15,913 nt of DNA from JACMJP01 sp046160675 (GCA_046160675.1 JBJXHH010000056.1:1-15913), one strand, 5' to 3'; shown: positions 1 through 8,207, counted from the stretch's first letter. Program-made: numbers and translations. Notes: generated by a model not told the origin, from the letters alone.

Positions 1-1200
1 TACATGGGGCACATGAAATTTGAACATACCCAACCCTATGAAAACTGGTTTTGGGAGAAAAACCGCATTAAACTTGTCCGTGCTTATGTACAGAAGATAG
101 ACACTGACAAAAAGCAACTCATCCTAAGTTCCAATTATAACATCAGCTATGATAAACTTCTCATCGCCTCAGGGGCAAAGTCAAATAAATTTGGCTGGCC
201 AGGGCAGGATTTGAAAGGCGTACAGGGTTTATATTCTTACCAGGATCTGATGGAGTTAGAAGAAAATACCAGAAATGGAATTAACAGGGCTGTGATAGTT
301 GGTGGTGGTTTGATAGGAATTGAGCTCGCAGAGATGCTTCACAGCCGCCATTATCCAGTTACATTTCTTGTACGGGAAAGCAATTACTGGAATAATGTGT
401 TACCAGAGCAGGAATCTACAATGATCTCACGGCATATCCGGGAGCATGGTTTTGAACTTCGTTTAAATGAACATCTGAAAGAAATTGTTGGAGATGAACA
501 TGGCAGGGTTGAGGCAGTAATAACTTCAAATGGCGATAGGATAAATTGCCAGTTAGTAGGGCTCACAGCCGGTGTTTCTCCTAATGTTGAGTTTGTAAAA
601 GGCGGCTCTATCAATGTTGACCGGGGTGTTGTCATTAACGGGCACATGGAAACTTCAGTGGATGAAATTTATGCAGCCGGAGATTGCGCACAATTTCAAC
701 ATGGGGCAAAACATGACCGCAGGATAATAGAGCAAGTTTGGTACACAGGAAAGCTTCAGGGGGAATGTGCTGCATTAAATATGATCGGTGAAAGAACTTT
801 ATATCATCCGGGCTATTGGTTTAATAGTGCCAAATTTCTTGATATTGAATATCAAACTTATGGCACAGTGATGCCTAAGTTACGGGATGGAGAAGTTGAA
901 TTTTACTGGGAGCATGAAGATGGCAAAAAATGCGTTCATATTATTTACAGAAAAGAAGATAGGTTGTTTATAGGTATCAATGTTTTTGGAATTCGTATGC
1001 GCCATGCCGTATTTAATCAATGGCTGCAGGAGAAAAAAAGTGTTGATTATATTCTTGAAAATCTGAATGCTGCCAATTTTGATCCCGAATTTTTTGCGGC
1101 GCAGGAAAAAGCAATCATTCAAAAATGGAATGCTGAAAACAAAAACCATCCTGTCAGATTGCAAAACATATCATCACACAAAAAATTAATTTTCAAGTAA
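1..1200 (+). CDS. NAD(P)/FAD-dependent oxidoreductase, 5'-truncated by the window edge
   Basis: The reading frame is open from base 1, so the gene starts upstream; the visible Met at 4-6 is unlikely to be the true start. The first FAD-binding GxGxxG motif, expected within the first ~15 residues, is missing, so perhaps 50 residues lie outside. Counting from that Met, a YDKLLIASG segment (49-57) is typical of the first FAD domain. The NAD(P)H-binding Rossmann motif VGGGLIGIELAEML is at 99-112, and the second FAD motif DEIYAAGDCAQF at 220-231. This is the pyridine nucleotide-disulphide reductase fold, but no CxxC or CxxxxC redox pair is visible, which favours a NirB- or ferredoxin-reductase-like enzyme over a disulphide reductase. 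The C-terminal ~170 residues are a dimerisation-type extension. The next gene begins 14 nt after the stop and encodes a membrane iron-sulphur protein, so I infer this enzyme passes electrons from NAD(P)H to it or takes them back. The substrate is unknown. Confidence 0.88.
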   Translation, partial: YMGHMKFEHTQPYENWFWEKNRIKLVRAYVQKIDTDKKQLILSSNYNISYDKLLIASGAKSNKFGWPGQDLKGVQGLYSYQDLMELEENTRNGINRAVIVGGGLIGIELAEMLHSRHYPVTFLVRESNYWNNVLPEQESTMISRHIREHGFELRLNEHLKEIVGDEHGRVEAVITSNGDRINCQLVGLTAGVSPNVEFVKGGSINVDRGVVINGHMETSVDEIYAAGDCAQFQHGAKHDRRIIEQVWYTGKLQGECAALNMIGERTLYHPGYWFNSAKFLDIEYQTYGTVMPKLRDGEVEFYWEHEDGKKCVHIIYRKEDRLFIGINVFGIRMRHAVFNQWLQEKKSVDYILENLNAANFDPEFFAAQEKAIIQKWNAENKNHPVRLQNISSHKKLIFK

Positions 1201-1214
1201 ACAAAATACATCAA

Positions 1215-2804
1215 ATGTCTGAAGTTAATACATCCATGAGCCTGGCAGAACACAATGGTTCATTAAACACCAATCAAAAAATTGGTGTAGCATCTGTTGT
1301 GATAGGTTTATTTCTATGCCTGCTTGCGTACATGAATTTTCATATTACTATGGGACCAGCATTTATGTATGCAGCCATTGTTCTGATTATTGCAGGCACA
1401 GTCATATATGCACGGGCAACTTATTTGCATCTGCCTGAAGGGATAAAAAACAATAATATTTTTTTAAGGTCTTTTACCAATAGAGGGCTCTGGGGTTGGG
1501 CTGCAGCAGTTGTTCTCACAGCTTTTTACATTTTATTGTATTGGTTTCCGGCTTATCTGGGTTTGGGAATGAATGGTGAAGCAAACTGGGGTATAATAGG
1601 TTTTTTTGACCCCCTCAGTATGTTACTTAAAGGTCAACCTGCTTCTCAGTGGTTTATGTACGGGGTATTTTACACCATTTGTATCCTGGCTATGGGTTAT
1701 AAATTTATTTTGAAATACAGGCATAATAAATACCAGGTGGTGAGAACAATATCTGTCATGTTCTTTCAACTTGCATTCGCTTTTCTTATTCCTGAATTTA
1801 TGCTCGGTATGAACCTCCCCTTTAATGATTTCAAAAACATGTGGCCCCTCAACTATTATTTTTTTGACGGATGGCACCTCCAGGAATTATTGCATGAACC
1901 ACTCGGTATTGGTTTGCTCATGTTGGTTTTCGGAATCGCCATGATATTTATCATCTCCCCTATCCTCACTTATTTTTACGGTAAGCGCTGGTACTGCAGT
2001 TGGGTATGCGGTTGTGGTGGATTAGCTGAAACTGCAGGCGATCCTTTCAGGCACAATTCAGACAAATCTCTAAAAGCATGGAGGCTCGAAAGAGTTCTCA
2101 TTCATGCTGTGTTGGTATTCGCCTGTATAATGACCATCGCTGTTCTTTACAGTTTCTTAGTAGCTAATCCCCAAGGATATGCTTTTACTAAAGAAATGCT
2201 TACAGGCACTGTTGTTATTGTTTTTGGAGGATTGCTTTTACTCATGTTTATTAAACCATCACAATTTAAATCCATTTCAAGACAAAATAAGAGCATCATA
2301 ATTTCTATTCTTGTTGTGCTCATTCTTTTTACTTTGTTTGCTTACTTTAAAAATGTACAACAAGTGTTTTTTGTTGATAGCCAGAAACTTCGCCAATGGT
2401 ATGGCTTTTACATAGGAGCAGCATTTTCAGGAGTAATTGGTGTAGGGTTTTACCCCATTTTCGGCAGCAGGGTTTGGTGCCGTTTTGGCTGCCCAATGGC
2501 TGCTATCCTGGGGTTGCAGCAAAGGTTTTTCAGTCGTTTTCGAATCACTACAAATGGCAGTCAATGTATTTCTTGCGGAAATTGCTCCACTTATTGCGAA
2601 ATGGGCATTGATGTTCGTTGGTATGCTCAGAGGGGACAAAACATTGTGAGGGCAAGCTGTGTAGGTTGTGGTATCTGCTCAGCAGTATGCCCAAGGGGTG
2701 TACTTAAACTGGAAAATGGACCTGTAAATGCGAAAAGAACAGAAATACAAATGACTACCCATGATTTAGTGGTCTATGAAGATGTAAACATCCTTCCTCG
2801 CTGA
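1215..2804 (+). CDS. Polytopic membrane 4Fe-4S protein (NapH/NosR/CcoG-type polyferredoxin)
   Basis: A 529-residue inner-membrane electron carrier. Hydrophobicity suggests about ten membrane segments, near residues 22-42, 47-65, 94-114, 146-165, 178-199, 230-255, 294-315, 329-346, 359-378 and 397-415. The family hallmark is a pair of CxxxCP motifs after membrane helices. The second is present (WCRFGCP, C422/C426), but the first reads YCSWVCGCGG (C261/C265/C267), with Gly in place of Pro and an extra Cys. The C-terminal tail has two 4Fe-4S binding sites, C451-x2-C454-x2-C457-x3-C461 and C482-x2-C485-x2-C488-x3-C492-Pro. Proteins of this family move electrons between quinol and periplasmic or cytoplasmic redox partners. 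The start lies 14 nt after the flavoprotein stop, so the two are probably one transcript. The exact role is not determinable; it is too long and too rich in helices for a plain NapH. Confidence 0.87.
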   Translation: MSEVNTSMSLAEHNGSLNTNQKIGVASVVIGLFLCLLAYMNFHITMGPAFMYAAIVLIIAGTVIYARATYLHLPEGIKNNNIFLRSFTNRGLWGWAAAVVLTAFYILLYWFPAYLGLGMNGEANWGIIGFFDPLSMLLKGQPASQWFMYGVFYTICILAMGYKFILKYRHNKYQVVRTISVMFFQLAFAFLIPEFMLGMNLPFNDFKNMWPLNYYFFDGWHLQELLHEPLGIGLLMLVFGIAMIFIISPILTYFYGKRWYCSWVCGCGGLAETAGDPFRHNSDKSLKAWRLERVLIHAVLVFACIMTIAVLYSFLVANPQGYAFTKEMLTGTVVIVFGGLLLLMFIKPSQFKSISRQNKSIIISILVVLILFTLFAYFKNVQQVFFVDSQKLRQWYGFYIGAAFSGVIGVGFYPIFGSRVWCRFGCPMAAILGLQQRFFSRFRITTNGSQCISCGNCSTYCEMGIDVRWYAQRGQNIVRASCVGCGICSAVCPRGVLKLENGPVNAKRTEIQMTTHDLVVYEDVNILPR

Positions 2805-2831
2805 AATACAAAGATTTCGTTACTATTCAGT

Positions 2832-2839
2832 TAATTTTG
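2832..2839 (+). promoter_or_regulatory. Candidate Bacteroidota -7 box (TAATTTTG) upstream of the glycosyltransferase operon
   Basis: The 77-nt gap after the polyferredoxin gene contains a full match to TAnnTTTG, which would start a transcript near 2846 with a leader of about 36 nt. No TTG is seen at the usual 19-23 nt upstream distance, so only half of the promoter is supported. If real, the glycosyltransferases are transcribed separately from the redox pair. Confidence 0.42.
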
Positions 2840-2881
2840 CAGAACTTATAAACCAACTGCAATACAGGCTTCCGTTTTTTC

Positions 2882-3571
2882 ATGAAGATCAATGTAATTA
2901 TCCCTGTATTTAATGAAAGTGGTTCTATAGGATCTGTTTTGCGGGATATTCCTTTAGGAATCTCTGAGGAGGTGATAGTGGTAAACAACGGATCAACAGA
3001 TAATACAGCACAAATAGCAAAAGAAGGGGGTGCAACAGTTCTTTTAGAAACAACCCGTGGTTACGGTTCAGCTTGTTTGAGAGGCATCATGTATATCAAA
3101 CAAAAGCCGGCCGAGAATCAACCTGATGTAGTTGTATTTTTAGATGGTGATTATTCTGATTACCCCGGGCAAATGAATGAAATTGTGAAACCTATAGAAG
3201 AAGGGGGATATGACATGGTGATAGGCAGCCGCAGTAAAGGCAACAGGGCTGTGGGTTCAATGCAGCCGCAGCAGGTATTCGGTAACTGGCTTGCCACTAC
3301 ACTCATGAAACTGTTTGTGGGAGCGAAGTTCAGTGATCTGGGGCCTTTCAGGGCTATACGCTGGCAAAAATTGTTAGAGTTGGAAATGAAAGACACCAAC
3401 TATGGCTGGACGGTAGAAATGCAAATAAAAGCAGCAAAAAAAAAGTTAAAATATATAGAAGTTCCGGTTGATTACAGAAAACGCATAGGCAAATCCAAAA
3501 TCACAGGAACCATAAAAGGAACCATCATGGCGGGATATAAAATTCTTATCACAATTTTCAGATACATCTAA
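2882..3571 (+). CDS. GT2 glycosyltransferase, DPM1-like (probable polyprenyl-phosphate sugar synthase)
   Basis: A 229-residue GT-A fold enzyme that is essentially only a catalytic domain. The N terminus MKINVIIPVFNESGSI is the nucleotide-sugar binding strand of GT2. VVNNGSTDNT (33-42) is the second nucleotide contact, and DGD (88-90) is the metal-binding DxD. IGSR (114-117), DLGPFRAIR (152-160) and the basic YRKRIGKSKITG segment (198-209) follow the order seen in dolichol/undecaprenol-phosphate mannose or glucose synthases. There is no C-terminal GtrA-like membrane domain, only a hydrophobic last ~15 residues that may touch the membrane. The likely reaction is transfer of a hexose from a nucleotide sugar to polyprenyl phosphate on the cytoplasmic face; the sugar cannot be told from sequence. 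Two further glycosyltransferases follow at once (2-nt gap, then a 4-nt overlap), and the third is a GT-C enzyme of the kind that uses lipid-phosphate sugars. Confidence 0.88.
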   Translation: MKINVIIPVFNESGSIGSVLRDIPLGISEEVIVVNNGSTDNTAQIAKEGGATVLLETTRGYGSACLRGIMYIKQKPAENQPDVVVFLDGDYSDYPGQMNEIVKPIEEGGYDMVIGSRSKGNRAVGSMQPQQVFGNWLATTLMKLFVGAKFSDLGPFRAIRWQKLLELEMKDTNYGWTVEMQIKAAKKKLKYIEVPVDYRKRIGKSKITGTIKGTIMAGYKILITIFRYI

Positions 3572-3573
3572 GC

Positions 3574-5064
3574 ATGTCAATAGCAATAATCATAGTTTAC
3601 ACCCTGGCGCTTGCACTGTTATTTTTTTATTGCCTTATGCAATTCAGCCTGGCCATTCATTACATCAAATACAAGAAGAATTTAGCGGAAAATCCACAGG
3701 ACCTGAAAATGGATGTTCCTGAAAGTGAATACCCCTTTGTAACAGTACAACTCCCCATCTATAACGAATTGTATGTAATTGAAAGGTTGATAGATTCTAT
3801 TTGTGAATTCGATTATCCGAAGGATAAATTTGAAATACAGGTACTTGATGATAGTACAGATGAAACTGTTGAACTTGTTGCCAAAAGAGTTGCCGAATGG
3901 AAACAAAAAGGGATTAATATTGAGCAAATAAGAAGGATTGGTAAAGACAGGGTTGGATTCAAAGCCGGGGCATTACAAGGTGGGTTAAGTAAAGCGAAAG
4001 GGAAATATATAGCCATTTTTGATGCTGATTTTGTTCCTTATCCTGATTTTCTTCTTAGAACAATTCCTTTTTTTATGAGAGATGATAAAGTGGGAGTTGT
4101 TCAAACAAAATGGGAACATCTGAATAAGGATTATTCTGTACTCACAAAAATGCAGGCCTTTGCTCTTGATATGCATTTTACAATAGAGCAATCCGGAAGA
4201 AATGCTGCAGGATATTTCATAAACTTTAATGGAACAGCAGGACTTTGGAGAAGGGAGGCAATTGATGAAGCCGGAGGCTGGATGAGTGACACACTTACTG
4301 AAGACCTAGACTTGAGTTACAGGGCTCAATTGAAAGGCTGGAAGTTTAAGTATGTTGAAACAGTTGTATCTCCAAGCGAACTTCCCACAGATATGAATGC
4401 CGTTAAATCCCAGCAATTCCGATGGACAAAAGGCGGGGCAGAAACAGCAAAAAAAATGGGAAGAACAGTACTGCGGGCAGATATCCCTTTAAAAGTAAAA
4501 TTGCATGCAATAGCCCACCTGTTTAACACAACAAATTACATTTTCATTTTTATTACAGGCATCCTTAGCGTTCCGCTTCTGCTGATAAAAAATGTTGAGA
4601 TACAATTCAATTATTTTAAATATGCAAGTATCTTCTTAATCGGTTCTATAGCTATTGCGTATGCCTATTTTGTTTCAACACATCAAAGAGAAATTACTTC
4701 CAGCAGAACCTGGAAAATATTCTTAACAAGGTTCCCTGTTTTTCTCGCCATCACCATGGGGTTAAGTTTACATAATGCCTGGGCGGTTTTTAAAGGATGG
4801 CTGGGGCATAAATCTGCTTTTGTGCGCACCCCCAAGTTCAACATCATCTCAACAAAAGATATTTGGAAAAACAAAAAGTATATCCCTAAAAAAATACATC
4901 CCATCACTTACATTGAAGGAGTTCTTACTCTTTACTTTTTAAGCGGTGTTGTCATGGGTATTTATTATGGCGATTACGGGTTACTGCCTTTTCACATTAT
5001 GGCTACTATTGGTTTCGGATTAATTTTTTATTTTTCGCTGAAACATGCCCGTATTAAATCATGA
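3574..5064 (+). CDS. Membrane GT2 glycosyltransferase, cellulose-synthase-like
   Basis: A 496-residue enzyme with one N-terminal membrane helix (about 2-24), a cytosolic GT-A domain, and four or five C-terminal helices (about 319-337, 349-367, 384-405, 448-466, 470-488). All signatures of the CESA/CslA group are present: LDDSTDET (91-98, UDP/GDP contact), DAD (150-152, metal), TED (242-244, catalytic base) and QQFRW (280-284, the Q(Q/R)xRW motif of inverting processive synthases). Length and topology fit CslA-like glucomannan or beta-glucan synthases and bacterial glucosyltransferases of the same clan. No PilZ domain is seen, so c-di-GMP control through that domain is not expected. The start is 2 nt after the preceding stop, and the stop overlaps the next start in ATGA, which points to translational coupling. 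Whether it polymerises a chain or adds single sugars to a lipid is undecided. Confidence 0.9.
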   Translation: MSIAIIIVYTLALALLFFYCLMQFSLAIHYIKYKKNLAENPQDLKMDVPESEYPFVTVQLPIYNELYVIERLIDSICEFDYPKDKFEIQVLDDSTDETVELVAKRVAEWKQKGINIEQIRRIGKDRVGFKAGALQGGLSKAKGKYIAIFDADFVPYPDFLLRTIPFFMRDDKVGVVQTKWEHLNKDYSVLTKMQAFALDMHFTIEQSGRNAAGYFINFNGTAGLWRREAIDEAGGWMSDTLTEDLDLSYRAQLKGWKFKYVETVVSPSELPTDMNAVKSQQFRWTKGGAETAKKMGRTVLRADIPLKVKLHAIAHLFNTTNYIFIFITGILSVPLLLIKNVEIQFNYFKYASIFLIGSIAIAYAYFVSTHQREITSSRTWKIFLTRFPVFLAITMGLSLHNAWAVFKGWLGHKSAFVRTPKFNIISTKDIWKNKKYIPKKIHPITYIEGVLTLYFLSGVVMGIYYGDYGLLPFHIMATIGFGLIFYFSLKHARIKS

Positions 5065-6395
5065 TGCAGAAAATAGCAACTAAAGATTTTAGTAGAGTTG
5101 CTGTTTATCTTTTCTTAGCTTCATGCCTTGTCATTCTAAATTATTTTACACCTAGAGCAAACTTTGCTCAACTCTTAACTTTCTACCTTGCCGCTTTTGC
5201 AGCATACTTTTATATTCTTTTTTACTGGAAAGATGAAAATGTAGATGAAGCGAAATATGTGTCTATTCTATTCAGAGTACTGTTACTATTTTCAGTCCCG
5301 AATCTGAGTGATGATGTTTACAGGTTTGTTTGGGACGGGCATATGATGCTCGGTGGTGCAAATCCGTACTTGTCGACTCCGACAGTGTTTTATCAAACCT
5401 TAAATATGCATGAGTTTGATTTTTCTGATGCAGTATATAATAATCTCAACTCCAAAGAATATTATTCTGTTTACCCTCCGATTTGTCAGATGATCTTTTT
5501 TATATCAGCAGCATTGAGTTTTGAGAACCTGTCGGTAAATATTTTTTTATTGAAAGTGTTTATCCTTCTTTCTGAATTTGGCACAATATATTTTCTGCAA
5601 AAAATCATTCGCCTGAAAGGCGTCCCGGCAAAAAACATTTTGTTTTACAGTATGAACCCCCTTATCCTCATTGAACTTACCGGGAACGTTCATTTTGAAG
5701 CGGCTATGATTTTTTTTCTTACACTATCTGTTTATCTCCTTTTACAAAACAAGTTTTATCTCTCAGCAATCTTTCTGGGGTTAGCCGCTGCAAGTAAAAT
5801 CTGGCCCTTGTTTCTGTTGCCTTTTTTCATCAGTTATTTCGGTTGGAGAAAAACAATTCTATATGCCGGAACGGTTTGCATTGTTTTTTTTCTTTCTTTC
5901 GTTCCCTTTTTTTCGCCGCAAACCTTTCTTAATATTTCAGAAAGCCTCCAGTTGTATTTTGTTTCTTTTGAGTTCAATGCCAGTTTGTATTACTTGTTAA
6001 AATTTATTACCGGGCAGCAAATGCATGCAAAAGAAATAATACAAACTCTATTACCTGCTATTTATCTTCTGGTTCTTGTAATGTTAGCATGGAAATTTAA
6101 TAAGGAAGACAAGCTTCAGTTTTTCTTGTTTGCATTTTTTCTCTACATGATGTTTGCAACTACTGTTCATCCCTGGTATTTAGCACCTCTTTTATTGTTC
6201 AGTTGTATTACCCGTTTTCGTTTCCCCGTATTGTGGAGCTGCCTGATATGTTTTACTTACATTACTTATAAAGGAGCCGGATTTGAGCAGAACTTTTACG
6301 TCATCACATTAGAGTATGTTCTGTTGTTAAGTTTTGTATTATTTGAGTTGTTTGGTGGCGAAAGGAAAAAATTTCTGGCAAAAACAGGTTTATGA
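5061..6395 (+). CDS. GT-C family integral membrane glycosyltransferase (polyprenol-phosphate sugar user)
   Basis: A 444-residue, very hydrophobic protein with about 10-12 membrane segments. The first large non-cytoplasmic loop carries LSDDVYRFVWDG (82-93) and ANPY (100-103), the acidic pair plus WDG/NPY pattern of GT-C mannosyltransferase-like enzymes such as the MptA/MptB/GT87 groups. Also visible are YYSVYPP (134-140), GNVHFEAA (208-215), AASKIWPL (243-250) and HPWYL (370-374), each conserved-looking positions in that group. GT-C enzymes act on the outer face of the inner membrane and use a polyprenyl-phosphate sugar. The DPM1-like gene two positions upstream could supply it; this pairing is my inference. 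Translation can begin at either of two adjacent ATGs (5061 or 5064), and the first overlaps the preceding stop by 4 nt. A strong terminator follows the stop after about 25 nt. Confidence 0.82.
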   Translation: MMQKIATKDFSRVAVYLFLASCLVILNYFTPRANFAQLLTFYLAAFAAYFYILFYWKDENVDEAKYVSILFRVLLLFSVPNLSDDVYRFVWDGHMMLGGANPYLSTPTVFYQTLNMHEFDFSDAVYNNLNSKEYYSVYPPICQMIFFISAALSFENLSVNIFLLKVFILLSEFGTIYFLQKIIRLKGVPAKNILFYSMNPLILIELTGNVHFEAAMIFFLTLSVYLLLQNKFYLSAIFLGLAAASKIWPLFLLPFFISYFGWRKTILYAGTVCIVFFLSFVPFFSPQTFLNISESLQLYFVSFEFNASLYYLLKFITGQQMHAKEIIQTLLPAIYLLVLVMLAWKFNKEDKLQFFLFAFFLYMMFATTVHPWYLAPLLLFSCITRFRFPVLWSCLICFTYITYKGAGFEQNFYVITLEYVLLLSFVLFELFGGERKKFLAKTGL

Positions 6396-6419
6396 ATTGA
6401 GTACCGATTATAGGAAATG

Positions 6420-6449
6420 AAAAGGGCGAACTTAAGTTCGCCCTTTTTT
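6420..6449 (+). terminator. Palindromic terminator, probably bidirectional
   Basis: Bases 6420-6447 are a perfect inverted repeat, 14 nt per arm around a central TTAA, with the GC-rich core AGGGCGAAC / GTTCGCCCT. A run of six T (6444-6449) overlaps and follows the 3' arm on the + strand, as in an intrinsic terminator for the glycosyltransferase operon. Read on the - strand the same stem is followed by TTTTCATTT, a weaker tract, so it can also stop the convergent ompA-like transcript, whose stop codon is about 20 nt away. Confidence 0.88.
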
Positions 6450-6468
6450 ATTGTCATGATTTCGTTTC

Positions 6469-8166
6469 TTAGTTTGCTACATGGAACTCAACCCTTCTGT
6501 TTTGTTGGTGTTCAGTTTCAGATAAGCTTGTTCCCGGAATAAGCGGATCAGTTTCCCCATTATATTTCATTATAAAGCGACTTCCATCAACTCCGTTCTT
6601 AGAAAGCCAGTTAATGGCTTCTTTTGCCCTGCTCTCAGAAAGTGTCATATTGTATTTTTCACTTGCTCTAACGTCAGTATTACCTACAACTTCTACTTTA
6701 AGATTCGGGTATTTTTTCATAATTTCAAGAACCTGCTCCATTTTGTAAACCTCAGAAGCACGGATGTTATACTTATCAAGATCAAAGAAAATCATAGGAA
6801 GTATCCAAGTACCACCTGTGGTTGATGGTTTTATTTTACCCAAAGCATCATCAATCATGTCTGAAACTGTTTCCTTATCCAACCACTGGTTCTGGCAATT
6901 TTCAATCGGCAGGTTAGGGGTAGAGAACGGCTCAGGATCTTCGCTGTCTTTACATCCGTCTTTGTCGCTGTCAAGAGCTACACCATGCGTATCTACCGGA
7001 ACTCCTGCTGGAGTGTTAGGCTCACGGTCAAGGCGGTCAATAACCCCATCATCGTCAGTGTCTCTCAGGAGGTTGTTTGGATCCATCTCTGAGATTTTAT
7101 TGTACACATAATTCAGCGGGTTCATTTCCCATGTAGGGATTTGATTTTTGTCTGCTGATCCTAAGTTGATACCTAGGTTAAGGCTGGTATAATGAACAAT
7201 GTCTTTATGATCTGAGAAAGCGCCTGACTCAAGGTAATCTCCACCACTTCTTGCGTATTCCCAACGCTCACCATCAATCAGGTCATCAAAAATATAAGTA
7301 GCACGGTGTTCAACACCCAATTCTACTCTTGAACCAAGTTTCCAGCTTAAACCACCTCCCAGAGAGAAGGATGGGTTAATAACAGTATTATTATCAGAAA
7401 CTTTCTGGCTAGCAATTTCGGCCTGTGTTTCATAAGTATCATCCAAAAGTGCCCTTATATCGTCAAGGCGCTGTTGGATTACATCAGGGTCATTCTGGCT
7501 TGCATCACCATCATCAAATATTGCATCAAAGAAGTATTCATTATTATCAGCACCTAAAGCATTATGCGTTGTATTGTATGTTAAAACACCGCCTCCCATA
7601 AATACATAGAGGTATGTTTTAGGGGTAGCATTATGAAAGTTAATATTGTTCAGGTTAAAGATCAGGTCAAGACTTCCATCCATGATCTTAGATTTATAGT
7701 TATTCACCCAAAGGCTGTCAGAATAATCAGCGCCATCTGAGTATTTATCTGGATTAGTACTGTTAGAAAAATTACCGTTAAGAACCTTGTTATTTGCTTT
7801 AGCAGCATAATCATAATCTTGTCCGTAAGCATAACCAAACATACCATTTAATCGCAGAGAGGTAACATATCCAAGCCCTTTGCGGATGTTAAGACCTACG
7901 CCCCAAGCCGGAGAATGTGCTGGTGATAAAATTTCAGAACGGGTGTCACCGGAAATCCAAGGCGCACCTAGGGTTAAACCGATTTGCCACATGTCTCGTG
8001 GATTTGCAGGAAATGCATAGTCGCCGTTTTTCCACTGTTCATGTTGTTCCATGTTGCCATCAGATATCCAACCGTCGTTAATAACGGGTTCAATCTGTGC
8101 AAACGCTGCCCCACTCATTAAGAGTAAAACAGCAAATACAAGTTTACGAGTAATCATGACTTTCAT
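6469..8166 (-). CDS. OmpA-family outer-membrane protein with TSP type-3 repeats
   Basis: A 565-residue outer-membrane protein that probably anchors the membrane to peptidoglycan. A signal peptide (1-24, cleaved after AFA or AFAQ) leads into a beta-rich region of about 320 residues, likely a barrel: aromatic and glycine-alternating strands such as QIGLTLGAPW, LDLIFNLNNI and VELGVEHRATYIF. Two acidic calcium-binding repeats follow, DTDDDGVIDRLD (369-380) and DSDKDGCKDSED (399-410). The OmpA/MotB peptidoglycan-binding domain spans about 453-565, with IFFDLDKYNIR (459-469), GNTD (495-498) and QQNRRVEF (554-561). C405 and C424 may form a disulphide. An unusual acidic, helix-prone stretch at about 204-258 interrupts the barrel region. 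MKVM offers two nearby start codons; the first gives the standard basic N-region and sits about 35 nt from the predicted transcription start. The layout is that of the abundant Bacteroidota OmpA/OprF-like proteins. Confidence 0.93.
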   Translation of the reverse strand: MKVMITRKLVFAVLLLMSGAAFAQIEPVINDGWISDGNMEQHEQWKNGDYAFPANPRDMWQIGLTLGAPWISGDTRSEILSPAHSPAWGVGLNIRKGLGYVTSLRLNGMFGYAYGQDYDYAAKANNKVLNGNFSNSTNPDKYSDGADYSDSLWVNNYKSKIMDGSLDLIFNLNNINFHNATPKTYLYVFMGGGVLTYNTTHNALGADNNEYFFDAIFDDGDASQNDPDVIQQRLDDIRALLDDTYETQAEIASQKVSDNNTVINPSFSLGGGLSWKLGSRVELGVEHRATYIFDDLIDGERWEYARSGGDYLESGAFSDHKDIVHYTSLNLGINLGSADKNQIPTWEMNPLNYVYNKISEMDPNNLLRDTDDDGVIDRLDREPNTPAGVPVDTHGVALDSDKDGCKDSEDPEPFSTPNLPIENCQNQWLDKETVSDMIDDALGKIKPSTTGGTWILPMIFFDLDKYNIRASEVYKMEQVLEIMKKYPNLKVEVVGNTDVRASEKYNMTLSESRAKEAINWLSKNGVDGSRFIMKYNGETDPLIPGTSLSETEHQQNRRVEFHVAN

Positions 8167-8207
8167 AAATTGATGTTTTTTTACAGATATTGTTTTTTTG
8201 TGAACCG

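Noticed and set aside
384..647. 87-codon - strand reading frame inside the flavoprotein gene
   Set aside because: It lies opposite the NAD-binding region; its composition is that of an antisense shadow.
2396..2611. 71-codon + strand reading frame inside the polyferredoxin gene
   Set aside because: It is out of frame within a clearly coding iron-sulphur protein, with no family resemblance or start signal.
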